A stretch of 64,000 nt of DNA from Diaporthe sp. PMI_573. Taxonomy: Eukaryota > Ascomycota > Sordariomycetes > Diaporthales > Diaporthaceae. Within the stretch, counting starts at the first letter, position 1, and each line of letters opens with the position of its first letter. Below, piece by piece: positions 33,088 through 42,746 of the stretch. The notes beneath the pieces were generated by a model, which saw nothing but the letters and a program-made list of their open reading frames with translations, was not told where the DNA came from and made no database searches. The DNA is taken from contig JAJTUP010000036.1 in NCBI GenBank assembly GCA_021399435.1, positions 434,001 to 498,000 on the forward strand, read 5' to 3'. A program made the translations under genes and the position numbers.

Positions 33088-35159
33088 ATGCCTACCATTG
33101 CCGTGGACAAGTACGCCCTTTACGAGGCACTTGGTCAGAAGTGAGCTTGCAGTCCCGCCGCTCCCCGGCGCCCCTCTAAACAACCACCCCCACCTACAAG
33201 ACAAGACGCTCACACCAGGGTCTTGCAGGTTCACCAAGGAGGAATTCGAGGATCTATGTTTCGAATTTGGAATTGAGCTCGATGAAGACACAGAGGAGGA
33301 TGAGCGCCCGGAAGGCGTGCCTCCGGAGCTGAAGATCGGTCAGTCTTGGAGCAACCATCATTTTGCGAGGTGCGGTTTCTAACGACGAGTCCAGAAATTC
33401 CGGTATACCTCCCCCGCGGTTGGCGACGCCTGAACACGCCCTGAGACTGACCGCACATGCAGGCCAACCGCTATGACATGCTGTGCTTCGAAGGAATCCA
33501 GCTGATGCTTAACATCTTCCGCGAGAAAACCCCCGTACCGAATTACCGCGTGGTCGAGCCCAAGGACGGCAACGTACAGACCCTGACGATCAAGTCCGAC
33601 ACACAGAAAGTCCGTCCCTACGCTGCTGGTGCCATATTGAGGAACATCACCTTCACCCAGCAGAGCTACGAGTCCTTCATTGCGCTGCAGGACAAGTTAC
33701 ACATGAACCTGGCCCGTCAACGGACGCTGGTGGCCATCGGAACGCACGACCTCGACACGATCCAGGGCCCCTTTGTGTACGATGCTCTACCACCGAATGA
33801 CATCAAGTTCCTACCCTTGAACCAGCAGAAGCCCATGACTGCCACGGAACTCATGACTTTCTACGAGAAGGACAAGCATCTCGGTAAATACCTCCACATC
33901 ATCAAGGATGCTCCCGTCTACCCCGTCATGCTGGATGCGAACAACGTTGTGCTGTCCATGCCCCCAATCATCAACGGCGAACACTCCAAAATCTCGTCCA
34001 AGACCAAGAATGTCTTCATCGATCTCACCGCAACCGACGAGACGAAGCTGGAGATTGTCACGAATATGATGGTGACCATGTTCTCCATGTATTGCGCCGA
34101 GCCTTTCACTATCGAACCGGTCAAGGTCATCTACGAGTATGACGACACGAGGTCACGCACCTTCCCAGATCTCACTCCTAAGGTCATCGAGACGGAGGTC
34201 GACTACCTGAAGAGCTGCACCGGCCTGGACGAAACCCCAGAGCGCATATGTCAGTTGCTGACCAAGATGGCCTATGCTGCGAAGCCGTCCAGCAAGGACA
34301 AGAACCTGATAGAAGTCTCTGTTCCCCCAACAAGGGCAGATGTTCTTCATCAGTGCGATGTAATGGAAGACCTGGCCATCTGCTATGGTTACAACAACCT
34401 TCCAAGATCAACACCACATAAGTCGGCAACGATCGGTGCCTCAACTCAGATCCAGAAGCTTTCCGACATTGTGCGTTTCGAAGCGGCTTTCGCAGGGTGG
34501 ACGGAGGTCTTGCCACTCATTCTCTGTTCCCATGACGAGAACTACGCATACCTGAACAGGAAAGACGACGGCAAGGCAATACGGCTTGCCAACCCCAAGA
34601 CGGCAGAGTACCAGGTGGTCCGCACGTCACTGCTGCCTGGCCTTCTCAAGACAATTCGAGAGAATAAGGGCAAGGCCCTGCCGATCAAGATTTTCGAGTG
34701 CTCAGACGTTGCCTTCAAGGACGAGTCTGAAGAGCGCAAGGCCCGCAACCAGAGGAATTTCGCGGCCTGCGTCTGCGGCAAGACGTCTGGATTCGAGGAG
34801 GTGCACGGCCTGCTGGACCGCCAGTTGCTCATGCTGCGGACGGCCTTCTTGACACACGAGGAGGCTTTGCAAGGAAAGAGCATTGACTTCCAGGTCGTCC
34901 AGGAGCCCTCAAAACAAGACGGCTACTGGATTGAGGAGACCGACGAGCCCACTTTCTTCCACGGTCATGCCGCCTCGATCTATCTCCGACTCGGTGGAAA
35001 GACCCAGAAGATCGGCCAGTTCGGCATTCTTGACCCAACTGTGCTGGAGGCCTTTGATATCAGGTGAGTGTGAAAACAAATTGATTGAATTTCAGTCAAC
35101 TAATAGGATACAGATACCCCGTCTCAGCGCTGGAGTTCAACCTGGAAGTGTTCTTGTAA
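33088..35159 (+). CDS. FRS1: Cytosolic phenylalanine--tRNA ligase beta subunit
   Basis: Five exons: 33088-33140, 33229-33338, 33395-33402, 33463-35063 and 35114-35159, giving 605 residues. With the alpha subunit it forms the alpha2-beta2 enzyme that charges tRNA-Phe. The start reads MPTIAVDKYALYEALGQK. After it comes EFEDLCFEFGIELDEDTEED, then [20 protein letters not shown], the highly conserved B1 segment, which here is assembled from three exons, the middle one only 8 nt. Further on are the B3/4 editing-domain region (SFIALQDKLHMNLARQR, AIGTHDLDTI), the B5 domain (VSVPPTRADVLHQCDVMEDL) and the catalytic-like B6-B7 domain (NPKTAEYQVVRTSLLPGLL). The last exon adds the conserved end YPVSALEFNLEVFL. 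Length and start match the yeast protein. Family assignment is secure. Confidence 0.96.
33395..33402 (+). other. 8-nt micro-exon of FRS1
   Basis: Exon AAATTCCG lies between a 56-nt intron (33339-33394, donor GTCAGT, branch TCTAAC, acceptor CCAG) and a 60-nt intron (33403-33462, donor GTATAC, acceptor GCAG). With the preceding G it encodes Glu-Ile-Pro in the conserved EIPANRYD motif. Without it the frame would be lost (8 is not a multiple of 3). Confidence 0.9.
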
Positions 35160-37117
35160 ATTGGTGGATCTTGCCGGACATTAGCTAGACGCATTTGACA
35201 TAGAGTGGCGAAAAGTTCCTACGGGCTGTAAATGGTATCCAATGATCCAGAAATACAAGCTGTTCTAGAGCTATTGACATTTGGCTCGTTGCGAAGGTCT
35301 ATGATGACCCTTGCGAGAGTGTAAAAGGTGATGAGACTTAAGAGACGGGCAACTGCCTGGTCTCGTCTTGGCGCATTGTGACTATACGAATGCTAAACCA
35401 AGTGGTCATACATACTTCTTGCTGGTTCATCTGTGTCATTTCAGACACCCTCCGTTCCAATATTCATTCACAACACAGTTATAAAATGATGCCGTGTTTG
35501 GGAAATTTTCCATTTGTCCGGCTATTAGAAAGACGTCTTACCAGTCATGTTCAATTCAGGCACCTCTGTACGCGGGATGGGTCAGCTAACTAGCTTCTCT
35601 TCATTGCGAGCATGAGACAATTTGGCTTCAGAGCTGCCAAGAGACAGGACCTCGGGATGCGGAGGCCTTCTTAGGTTTTTTTGGTGGTTTTATTGAGACG
35701 TTCGAGACATTTACCTGCTGTTAGACTGACCCTTGGAATGTGGATCTCATCCAGACACTTCAAGATCGGGAGCTTATAACCTGGTTCCTTGTTCAACTCG
35801 TACTCTATCACATATCATCCGCAGAACCAACTCTGTTGGCATTTCCATATGATTTCGTCTTACTGTTAAGGTCCCATGTCGAGGTGGTCAATCTTTCATT
35901 ACACCAAAGTTTTTGCGTGCCAGAGCATTTATCATAATTGAGCATCTCCACACACCGTCCTAAATGTGAACTTACATGGGCAAGTTTTGATAATTAGCAA
36001 TGCCAGATTCAGGCTGCCACCCAGAAGGTCATCATTGTGTGCTATGCATGTAAAATCGTAGGGCATTGTGCTATGTTGTCGGTCATACAATAAACTTCCC
36101 AGACATTTCCATCTAGGACAATTTCTCTGGTGTATAAGATCTGTGGAGGCAAATAAGAGCTCGATGTTCCGATGACAATTTGTGGTAGACCCGCTGTTCT
36201 CAAAGACCTTCATCTGGTGTTTTGGGCTCTGAATGATAAGAATCGTCATCGGGCAGGCACACAGTGTGATCGACTTGATGCAATACTTTGACAGCATATC
36301 TCGTCTTAAAAATCGTATTTAGATTCTGCCCTCCGGACCCTCCCTCACCCTCCCCCTTGCGGACGACATCTATCGTCCCACAACACACTAAAGAAGCCCG
36401 GTGATGCATCTGCAGAAACACAACCCTGTAGAAGGAGTCATGCAGAGTTCACGTTCAGTACTACCTGCAATATTTGCCCCTTCTTTCTGGCCCTTTCCGA
36501 GTTCTCACTGAAATCAGTCCTTGACGTCTCTGTCCTCGGAATCCTTCTCCATTACGCCCACTTGTTTGTTCTCAGACCCCAGAAACGCTCGTATTTCCGC
36601 AAACACATCCTACACACTCATCCACGCTGCCACTTCTTCTTCACCACCGGTCATCTGAACCGCCAAGTACGTACCTTTGGGCAACAGCCACTCCATACGG
36701 CTCGGCTCCTTGAAGCGGCCCAGTCAGAGCGCCTGCCTCTTCTCAGCTTAATTACCAACCCCCCCCCCCCCTCCACACAAAAAAAAAAGAAAAGAAAAGA
36801 AAGAAAGAAAACACCACGACGGGACTGGAGCGTTACTCGATTCGACTTTGCAAGTTGGCATACATAACTTGAATACCAGTGCTCCTGCTGGTTCCCATGC
36901 CTGTGGTCATCCCAAAGACTCAGTCACTGGCTGAGCCACAAAATAGCCGCAATCTTTTCTGCAGGTAAGTGCGTCAAACCCCCCAGCCGTCGCTGAAGCC
37001 GAAGTAAATTGCAACCTTTTTGTTTCTGCCCTGTCTTCCTTCAATCTCGCCCGGAAGTTCTTCTATCTTATCTCGCTCTAACAACCCTCACAGTACAGAG
37101 ACTCGTCTGCCAGCAAG
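35160..37117. other. Intergenic, AT-richer stretch, no supportable gene
   Basis: 2.0 kb between two same-strand genes. About 35160-36300 is visibly richer in A and T than the rest of the window and has no convincing open frame, possibly old decayed sequence. A C-run followed by an A/G-rich run lies at 36760-36810. A GTAAGT at 36965 with several CAG acceptors downstream could mark a 5'-untranslated intron of the next gene; this is weak. Confidence 0.45.
36760..36810 (+). repeat. Poly-C followed by polypurine (A/G) tract
   Basis: A run of 13 C passes, after TCCACAC, into about 35 nt of A with interspersed G. Located about 300 bp upstream of the next start codon. Confidence 0.85.
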
Positions 37118-40100
37118 ATGCCATTTTGGGGACCTTCTGGCGGGATGGCAGCCATAATCGACTTGACATCCGACAATATCGACGTGCCCTCCTCGGAGAT
37201 AATAGATCTGACATCAGCGGACGACCCACAGCCATCTCACTGTGCCTCACACGGGCCAGACTTGAAGGTGGAAGACGAGTCTCCAACTCTGGTTGGGTCA
37301 AGCACAGCTGACTCTGGAGAGTCTAGTCCGAACACTCGACGGGACGATGACACCGCCCTGACCGAGTCCAACCCCACTGACCTCGGCGATCTGAGCCCGA
37401 GAAATTCGCAGGATGAGGGCAACAGCTCATCAGATAATGACTTGGGCAGAATATTTGCCCGCAAGAAGAAGCGCAAGAATGTTTCTGGTGATGTTCCTAT
37501 CTCCGAACACAAACCCATCGACACCCAGTTGGCACCCGAAGCCCTCGACCCTCTGGTCGGCTCCCAGCCGCTGAAAGCCGGCTTCGACGAATTCTGGTCC
37601 GTCCGTAATTGTCACGTGGATGACTCAAGCTCCACCAAAACCCAGCAGGACGGAAAACAGAAGGCTCACCAGGATAAACGCGTGACAATCCAACAGGAGA
37701 GGCAATCGACCAACAATGCAAACCCACAGATCCTCAATATTGATAGGGACGAGGTGTTGGGCCCTGACAAGAAAAAAAAGAAACACAGCAGCAAGCCAAG
37801 CACACAGCAAGAGTCACCGAAACGACCGAGCCGTGTTGATGAGCAACGCCCTCGTGCACCTGCTCCTCGGCGAGCGGTTTCCGAAACCCCCGGAACAGCT
37901 CACCTGAAGAAGGAAACTGGGAATTCTGGGACCGTAAAATCATCCCAGCTTCTTGAAGAGGTCGAGACTCAGCGTCCCCACAAGAGACGCAAGCACAGCA
38001 GACGAGATGACACCATCTCTAGTTCCAACTCTCAGGCCGCTACTCTCAGCATCACCAGGAGCCAGGTGCGGCCTACAGACAAGCCCCAAGACCGTGGATC
38101 TGAGACAAGCTCTGTGGAGAGAGATTGTATCACAGGCAAAGATAGGGCAACTAATATCCACCACGGTGGCCCTTCAAGGTACCGGCCAGGCGGTGCTCGC
38201 ACACATCGAGAGAAGAGGACGACGCATATACAAAGACGACAAAAGAAACACTTGGCGCGGGCTGGGGAGCAGGCCCAAAAGTCCGAACGTGCAGGCTCTA
38301 GTAGGCAGCAGGAAGAGAAAGCATTTATGCTAGCATCTCAAAATGGGCGGGGACAATGGGAACGCAGTGGATTTCAACGTGCTGGAATGGCCTTTCAGCG
38401 GCCATCAAAGGGCACACATGATCGAAGAGCGACTTCTGGTCGGAATTGGGGCCACCGTGAAGCTCGCCAACAGCCTCATGGTGTCTATTCCGGTAAAACG
38501 GGGCCCCGATTGTCGTCGGAGAGTGATACTGCCCATACAGAGGCTGCGGTGCAAGACGAAGACATTGGAGAAGACCAGGAGATACCCGAGATTCGCCCGC
38601 AACAGTCTCAACAGGTACAAGGAAATCATGACCAGCAGGAGAGTCGCAAGATCCATCCGAAAGCCAACGCTGCCCAGTCAGCCGCCCGTGTCGAACAACC
38701 GGAGAAGACAATGAGTCCCGCTGCTCGCAAGAAGGTCATGGAAAAAGCAAGACAATTGTTCGAGAATCATCCCTCAAATCCAGCCCTGCGGCGCAAGGTC
38801 GAGGTGGCCAACTTTATACCACCCGACGTGAGCAAACCTAGTTTCTCTTTCCGCTGTCAGATGGTAAATGCGAGCAATGGGAAGCGATTTGGTCGCAAAT
38901 CTCGCACTGCCACCCAAAAGGACGAGAAGAGGGACAGAGATCGCCAGAGACAGATTCTGGCAAGGCGGCAAAAACTCGAGGCGCAAGCAACCCAGCTCTT
39001 CCCAAACGAGTCCGAGGAACATAGGGAAACATGGATCGAAGATGGCATGGCCCAGTTGAGACAGAGATTCACGAAGAATGATCAGAAGAGGGAGGCACAG
39101 AAATCACAGGGTCTTCTGACCGTTGAAGATCTCGAAGATGCGGGAGCTGCCGGAAGCGACCGAATCGATAGGCCGGCAGCGGCTGCGCCGAAGGGGAAGA
39201 GGCGTGGGATCCCCATAGCGGAAGCACTCGAGCCAGGCGCTACAATAACCTTGTACGTCGTGTATGTCAGCGACCCGGTGGACAAGGGCGAGGAGTTGAG
39301 GAACAACGACATGAAGCGCCTAGGCGACCAATTCCTTCGAAAGGAAGACGCGAACAAGCACGCCGAAGTCGTCCTCAGGGACGAGCGGTACGACGATTCG
39401 CGCCTCGTCTCTATCCAGTTCCGCGTCGGCCCCGAAGACGGCCTGTTCTTCGGGACCAAAGAGCTCGCCGACGGGAGGCTAGTCATGTGTATGGTGCAGA
39501 GGGAGAGGCAGATGGCCAGTAACCTGGACCTCGGCGATATTTTCGGGCGCAAGGAGCTCAAGGAGACGTATTGCTCACGGTTCGATGTATTCTACACGAA
39601 CATCATCCCGAAGGTTTTTCTGAACAAAGATGAGGCCAGCACTGACCAGAGCAAGAAGGGGGATTCGAAACAGAAATCAAAGTCGAATACTCTCACTACA
39701 GATGCGGCCAGGGAACCAGACCCAGCCGAGAAGGAGCACGCGGACGATGACAGAGATAGCCTCTTCTCTGGGTCTCCCACACCCGAGCCTGAGGTTGCCC
39801 AGTCCGAGAAAGTCGAGGGCGAGGAGGTTGAGGATGACGACGAAGGCGACGAGAGCGACGCTGATTCCGTCGCCACCGACGTGACACTGGCGCCCTCGGA
39901 GCCAGGCGGCAACCTAGGGTCGCTCTCCTGGAACGACGTCGAATACATGCACGAGCACGTGTGCGGCTTCACCACGCTGGAGCTTGCAAACCAGGAGGCG
40001 TACAAGGTGGCCTTGAAGCTCTGGCGGCCGAGAGGTAACCGCATGGATCCCTGGCTCCACTACAGGAATGACATTAGGCCGAGCCTCGAGGAGTTCAAGA

Positions 40101-40327
40101 CCCAGGAACTGGACGTGAAAGCGGCCGAGCTCCAGTTCGAAGTTCCCGAGTTTGAGGGACATGTCGACGACAGGCCGTGGCCTTTTATTCACTCCACGGT
40201 CTTTGTGAAGGAGACGCGGCTGGAGGGCCCAAGGGATATCGGGAACTATATCGTGATGGGTAATGATGAGGACAGCGGCGAGGACGGGAGGAGGATGACG
40301 AAGATGACTGAGGGACGGTGGCGCTGA
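37118..40327 (+). CDS. Large basic protein with tandem SUMO-interaction motifs, unknown function
   Basis: Single exon, 1069 residues. Two SUMO-interaction-type motifs occur in the first 35 residues, each a hydrophobic pair followed by DLT (IIDLTSD and EIIDLTSADD). Residues 40-540 are polar and charged, probably disordered, with several nuclear-localisation-like clusters (RKKKRK near 114, KKKKK near 220, HKRRKHSRR near 290). About 545-700 is basic helical sequence. The folded part is the C-terminus. A first module at about 705-805 (TLYVVYVSDP, then EDANKHAEVVL, VSIQFRVG) and a second at about 938-1050 (ELANQEAYKVAL, ELQFEVPEFEG, STVFVKETRL) have the same strand-helix-strand order. An acidic linker rich in Glu/Asp separates them. 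No RING, helicase or nuclease motif is visible, so a SUMO-targeted ligase is not supported. I do not recognise the family. A nuclear SUMO-binding scaffold is an inference. Confidence 0.8.
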   Translation: MPFWGPSGGMAAIIDLTSDNIDVPSSEIIDLTSADDPQPSHCASHGPDLKVEDESPTLVGSSTADSGESSPNTRRDDDTALTESNPTDLGDLSPRNSQDEGNSSSDNDLGRIFARKKKRKNVSGDVPISEHKPIDTQLAPEALDPLVGSQPLKAGFDEFWSVRNCHVDDSSSTKTQQDGKQKAHQDKRVTIQQERQSTNNANPQILNIDRDEVLGPDKKKKKHSSKPSTQQESPKRPSRVDEQRPRAPAPRRAVSETPGTAHLKKETGNSGTVKSSQLLEEVETQRPHKRRKHSRRDDTISSSNSQAATLSITRSQVRPTDKPQDRGSETSSVERDCITGKDRATNIHHGGPSRYRPGGARTHREKRTTHIQRRQKKHLARAGEQAQKSERAGSSRQQEEKAFMLASQNGRGQWERSGFQRAGMAFQRPSKGTHDRRATSGRNWGHREARQQPHGVYSGKTGPRLSSESDTAHTEAAVQDEDIGEDQEIPEIRPQQSQQVQGNHDQQESRKIHPKANAAQSAARVEQPEKTMSPAARKKVMEKARQLFENHPSNPALRRKVEVANFIPPDVSKPSFSFRCQMVNASNGKRFGRKSRTATQKDEKRDRDRQRQILARRQKLEAQATQLFPNESEEHRETWIEDGMAQLRQRFTKNDQKREAQKSQGLLTVEDLEDAGAAGSDRIDRPAAAAPKGKRRGIPIAEALEPGATITLYVVYVSDPVDKGEELRNNDMKRLGDQFLRKEDANKHAEVVLRDERYDDSRLVSIQFRVGPEDGLFFGTKELADGRLVMCMVQRERQMASNLDLGDIFGRKELKETYCSRFDVFYTNIIPKVFLNKDEASTDQSKKGDSKQKSKSNTLTTDAAREPDPAEKEHADDDRDSLFSGSPTPEPEVAQSEKVEGEEVEDDDEGDESDADSVATDVTLAPSEPGGNLGSLSWNDVEYMHEHVCGFTTLELANQEAYKVALKLWRPRGNRMDPWLHYRNDIRPSLEEFKTQELDVKAAELQFEVPEFEGHVDDRPWPFIHSTVFVKETRLEGPRDIGNYIVMGNDEDSGEDGRRMTKMTEGRWR

Positions 40328-40548
40328 TTATTTTTGAAGCAGGTTGGGGATTGGTGACCATGGGCTTGGAAGGATACATTTGTGATCACACGCGATAGGG
40401 ATAATGCCCAGCGCCTGTGTTCCTGCTTCCCTTTTTTAGGACGATGCAGGGAGCGTACGATGAATGACATTTTAAATGGTATATGCCACTTGTGCGATGA
40501 TGCTCCGTGCAATTACTGGCCAACAATCGTGTGGCCTCCAGTTTGCCC

Positions 40549-42113
40549 TTACTCGGGATCATCCGCATACTGCGACTCTGACGTGGTCGCCTTCCCCTGA
40601 TCCCGAAGCTGCTTCCACTCCGCCTTGCCCTGGTCCGTCGTGGCATCGATGATCTCCTGCTCAAGGCTCAGAACCCCCGCCTCGCTGAACTTGCCCACCA
40701 GCTCCTCCGCCTCGTCCACCTTCATGTTGCCCAGCACCTTGTTCACCTGGTCCAGGCTGCCGGTCTCGAGCGCCTTCTTCATCTCAGGGCTGAAGCCCTC
40801 AAAGATCTTGCGCGCCTCCTGCACCTCCGGGTCCTCGCTGTCGGCGGGCGGCACCGAGACGCTGATCACGGTTCCCGGCTCCACCGCGTGCAGCTGGATC
40901 TGCTCGACGCCCTCGCCCTCCGCGAGGCCCGAGCCGGACGCCGCGCGCTCCTTGTTGATCTCCGCGGCGCGGGTCTTGATCTTGAGATAGGTGTCCTGCA
41001 CGTCCTTGAAGAAGACGTCCTGCGCCTGGTGGCCCCTTGTCATGATGCGTTTGAAGAAGAGGCCGACGCCGTCTCGGCCCAGGGCGCGGCAATACTGCAG
41101 GAGCAGGGCCTGGTGCACGCACTGCCGCGCAAACTCGTCCTTCTCGCTGAGCTGCGCGTCAAAAGCCATGATGAGGAGACCGTCGGTTTCCTTCTCTTGG
41201 AGGATCTCCGGGTGCTTGCCGAGGAAGGAGAGGGACTCGCTGTAGGAGCCAGTCTTGATCTTGGCAAACTGCTTGGCCGCAGGCGAGGCCTCGACCTCGT
41301 CGTCGTCGTCTTCTGGCTTTGATGAGGAGCTCTTCTCGCCAGCCTGCGGCGTGCTGAAGTTGGGGTTCAGGAGTTCGACCTTGGCATCGTCATTCTTGGC
41401 CGCTGATGACGATGAAGGGGTTGACTTGGCGACGTGCGAGCTGTCAAAGCCTGTGTGGATACTCTCGCTCGTGATCTTCCTGGACTCCTCCTTCTCAAGC
41501 TCGTCGAGCTTCTTGTGCAGGTCCTTCTGCAGGTTCGTGACCTTGTCCAGGTGCTCTTGAATCTCTGCGACCATGGCCGCGTACCGGTCCTCGTCCTTGA
41601 CCTTCTTCTCCTCCATTGCCTTGTTCACCTGGTCGAGCAGCGTGGCCATCATCTTGCTGTACGTGGGCAGCTTCTCCTCGGCGTTGTGCACGCCGGCAGG
41701 CCGTGGGGGCGGCGTGTCGTCCTCGGGCTTGAGGTTCGCAGCGGACTCCATGACGGCCGCAAAGGCGACCTCACCGGGGCTGCGCTTCCCATTGTCGACG
41801 TCGGCGGCGTGGGCCTTGAGGGAGTTCAGAAGAGAGGTGATGCGCTGTATCAGGGCGTCGTTGATCTGACGTTCGTACTTGAGGGTGATGATATGTTGCT
41901 TTCGCTGCTCCCGCTCCTGGTGGATCTGGTTCTGCTTCGCGCGGATGAAGGACCGCTTGTCCACGTTTGGGTGTACTTCGACATCGGAGTCGTCACTCAG
42001 CTCCAGCGCGTCCTGTTCAGCAGATGTGCCGGTTAGCTTCTTGCCGGTCTCCCCTGGGGGGCCTTTTGGACAGGTTGGGAGCAACTTGCCCATTTGCTAT
42101 AGTCGACAGGCAT
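40549..42113 (-). CDS. CDC37: Hsp90 co-chaperone Cdc37
   Basis: Two exons, 42090-42113 and 40549-42012, giving 495 residues. Cdc37 delivers protein kinases to Hsp90. Exon 1 encodes only MPVDYSKW. Exon 2 continues DALELSDDSDVEVHPNVDKRS, the invariant N-terminus, where the Ser in SDDSDVE is the conserved CK2 phosphorylation site needed for kinase clients. A coiled-coil kinase-binding domain follows, then the Hsp90-binding middle domain (about 270-400, with SLSFLGKHPEIL and DEFARQCVHQALLLQYC) and the C-terminal domain (GVEQIQLHAVEPGTVISVSV). The 77-nt intron has a GC donor (GCAAGT) instead of GT, with GCTAAC branch and CAG acceptor. An alternative start at 42093 inside that intron would keep the frame open but lose the invariant N-terminus, so it is rejected. 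The gene is convergent with the SIM protein gene, 221 bp apart. Confidence 0.96.
42013..42089 (-). other. GC-AG intron of CDC37
   Basis: On the minus strand the donor reads TGG then GCAAGT, a perfect GC-type donor except for T>C at position +2. A GCTAAC branch point and ACAG acceptor follow. Splicing joins Trp8 to the conserved DALELSDDSD. No GT donor nearby gives this join. Confidence 0.9.
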
Positions 42114-42746
42114 TTTGGCTTAGTGAATCCAAGGCCTTGTTCAGCGTGTCGAGTGGCAGTGGTTGATAGTCTCTCCGGCAGGTTCAGATTCGCAACAGCC
42201 CGAGCGAGCTGACATTCACAGGTTGCGGCTCTGGAAGCTTCCAACTGTGGCGGAGGGGCATGGGATCCGGCTGGCGGGAGTATCTTGTGGTCCTACTCCG
42301 TAGTGGGGTGCGGCTCAGGGATTTCGCATGTTAGCGCCGGTCAACGTCTAGCGAGGCCCTTATTGCTGAACTCAGATCGTGCTACTCCTTCCATCGGCGC
42401 CATCATCTGAGCATAGACATTCACCATGACCCAACATGCACTTTGCACACTGAAGAATAATGGCAGCACATCTTGTTCGGACACAGATTGATCTAGACAG
42501 AACGACCCCGTCTAGATTCGTGCGGTGGTATTGCATAGAACCGTAAAACTCCTTAAACTGCCGTCTTTATAGACGAGCAGGTTGATGCCGAAGGCCAACC
42601 CCAGCTCCTACGCTCCATGACCGTAGAAATAGTCCAACAACCAGGAAATGAAAACAACAAAGTCTTTGCGAAGACGAGTCTCCCACGCCCATTAATCGCT
42701 TCCTCCCGGGAGACTGAGATGCAATTCACACCATGCCCTTGCCATT
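42114..42746. promoter_or_regulatory. Spacer holding the CDC37 promoter and MOT1 terminator
   Basis: 633 bp between two minus-strand genes: the CDC37 promoter lies at the left end and the MOT1 3' end at the right. No open frame of note and no repeat is visible. No gene in this stretch is supported. Confidence 0.5.

Noticed and set aside
42091..42093. Alternative CDC37 start inside the intron
   Set aside because: Gives an N-terminus unlike any Cdc37 and omits the invariant DYSKW; the GC-AG splice explains the sequence better.
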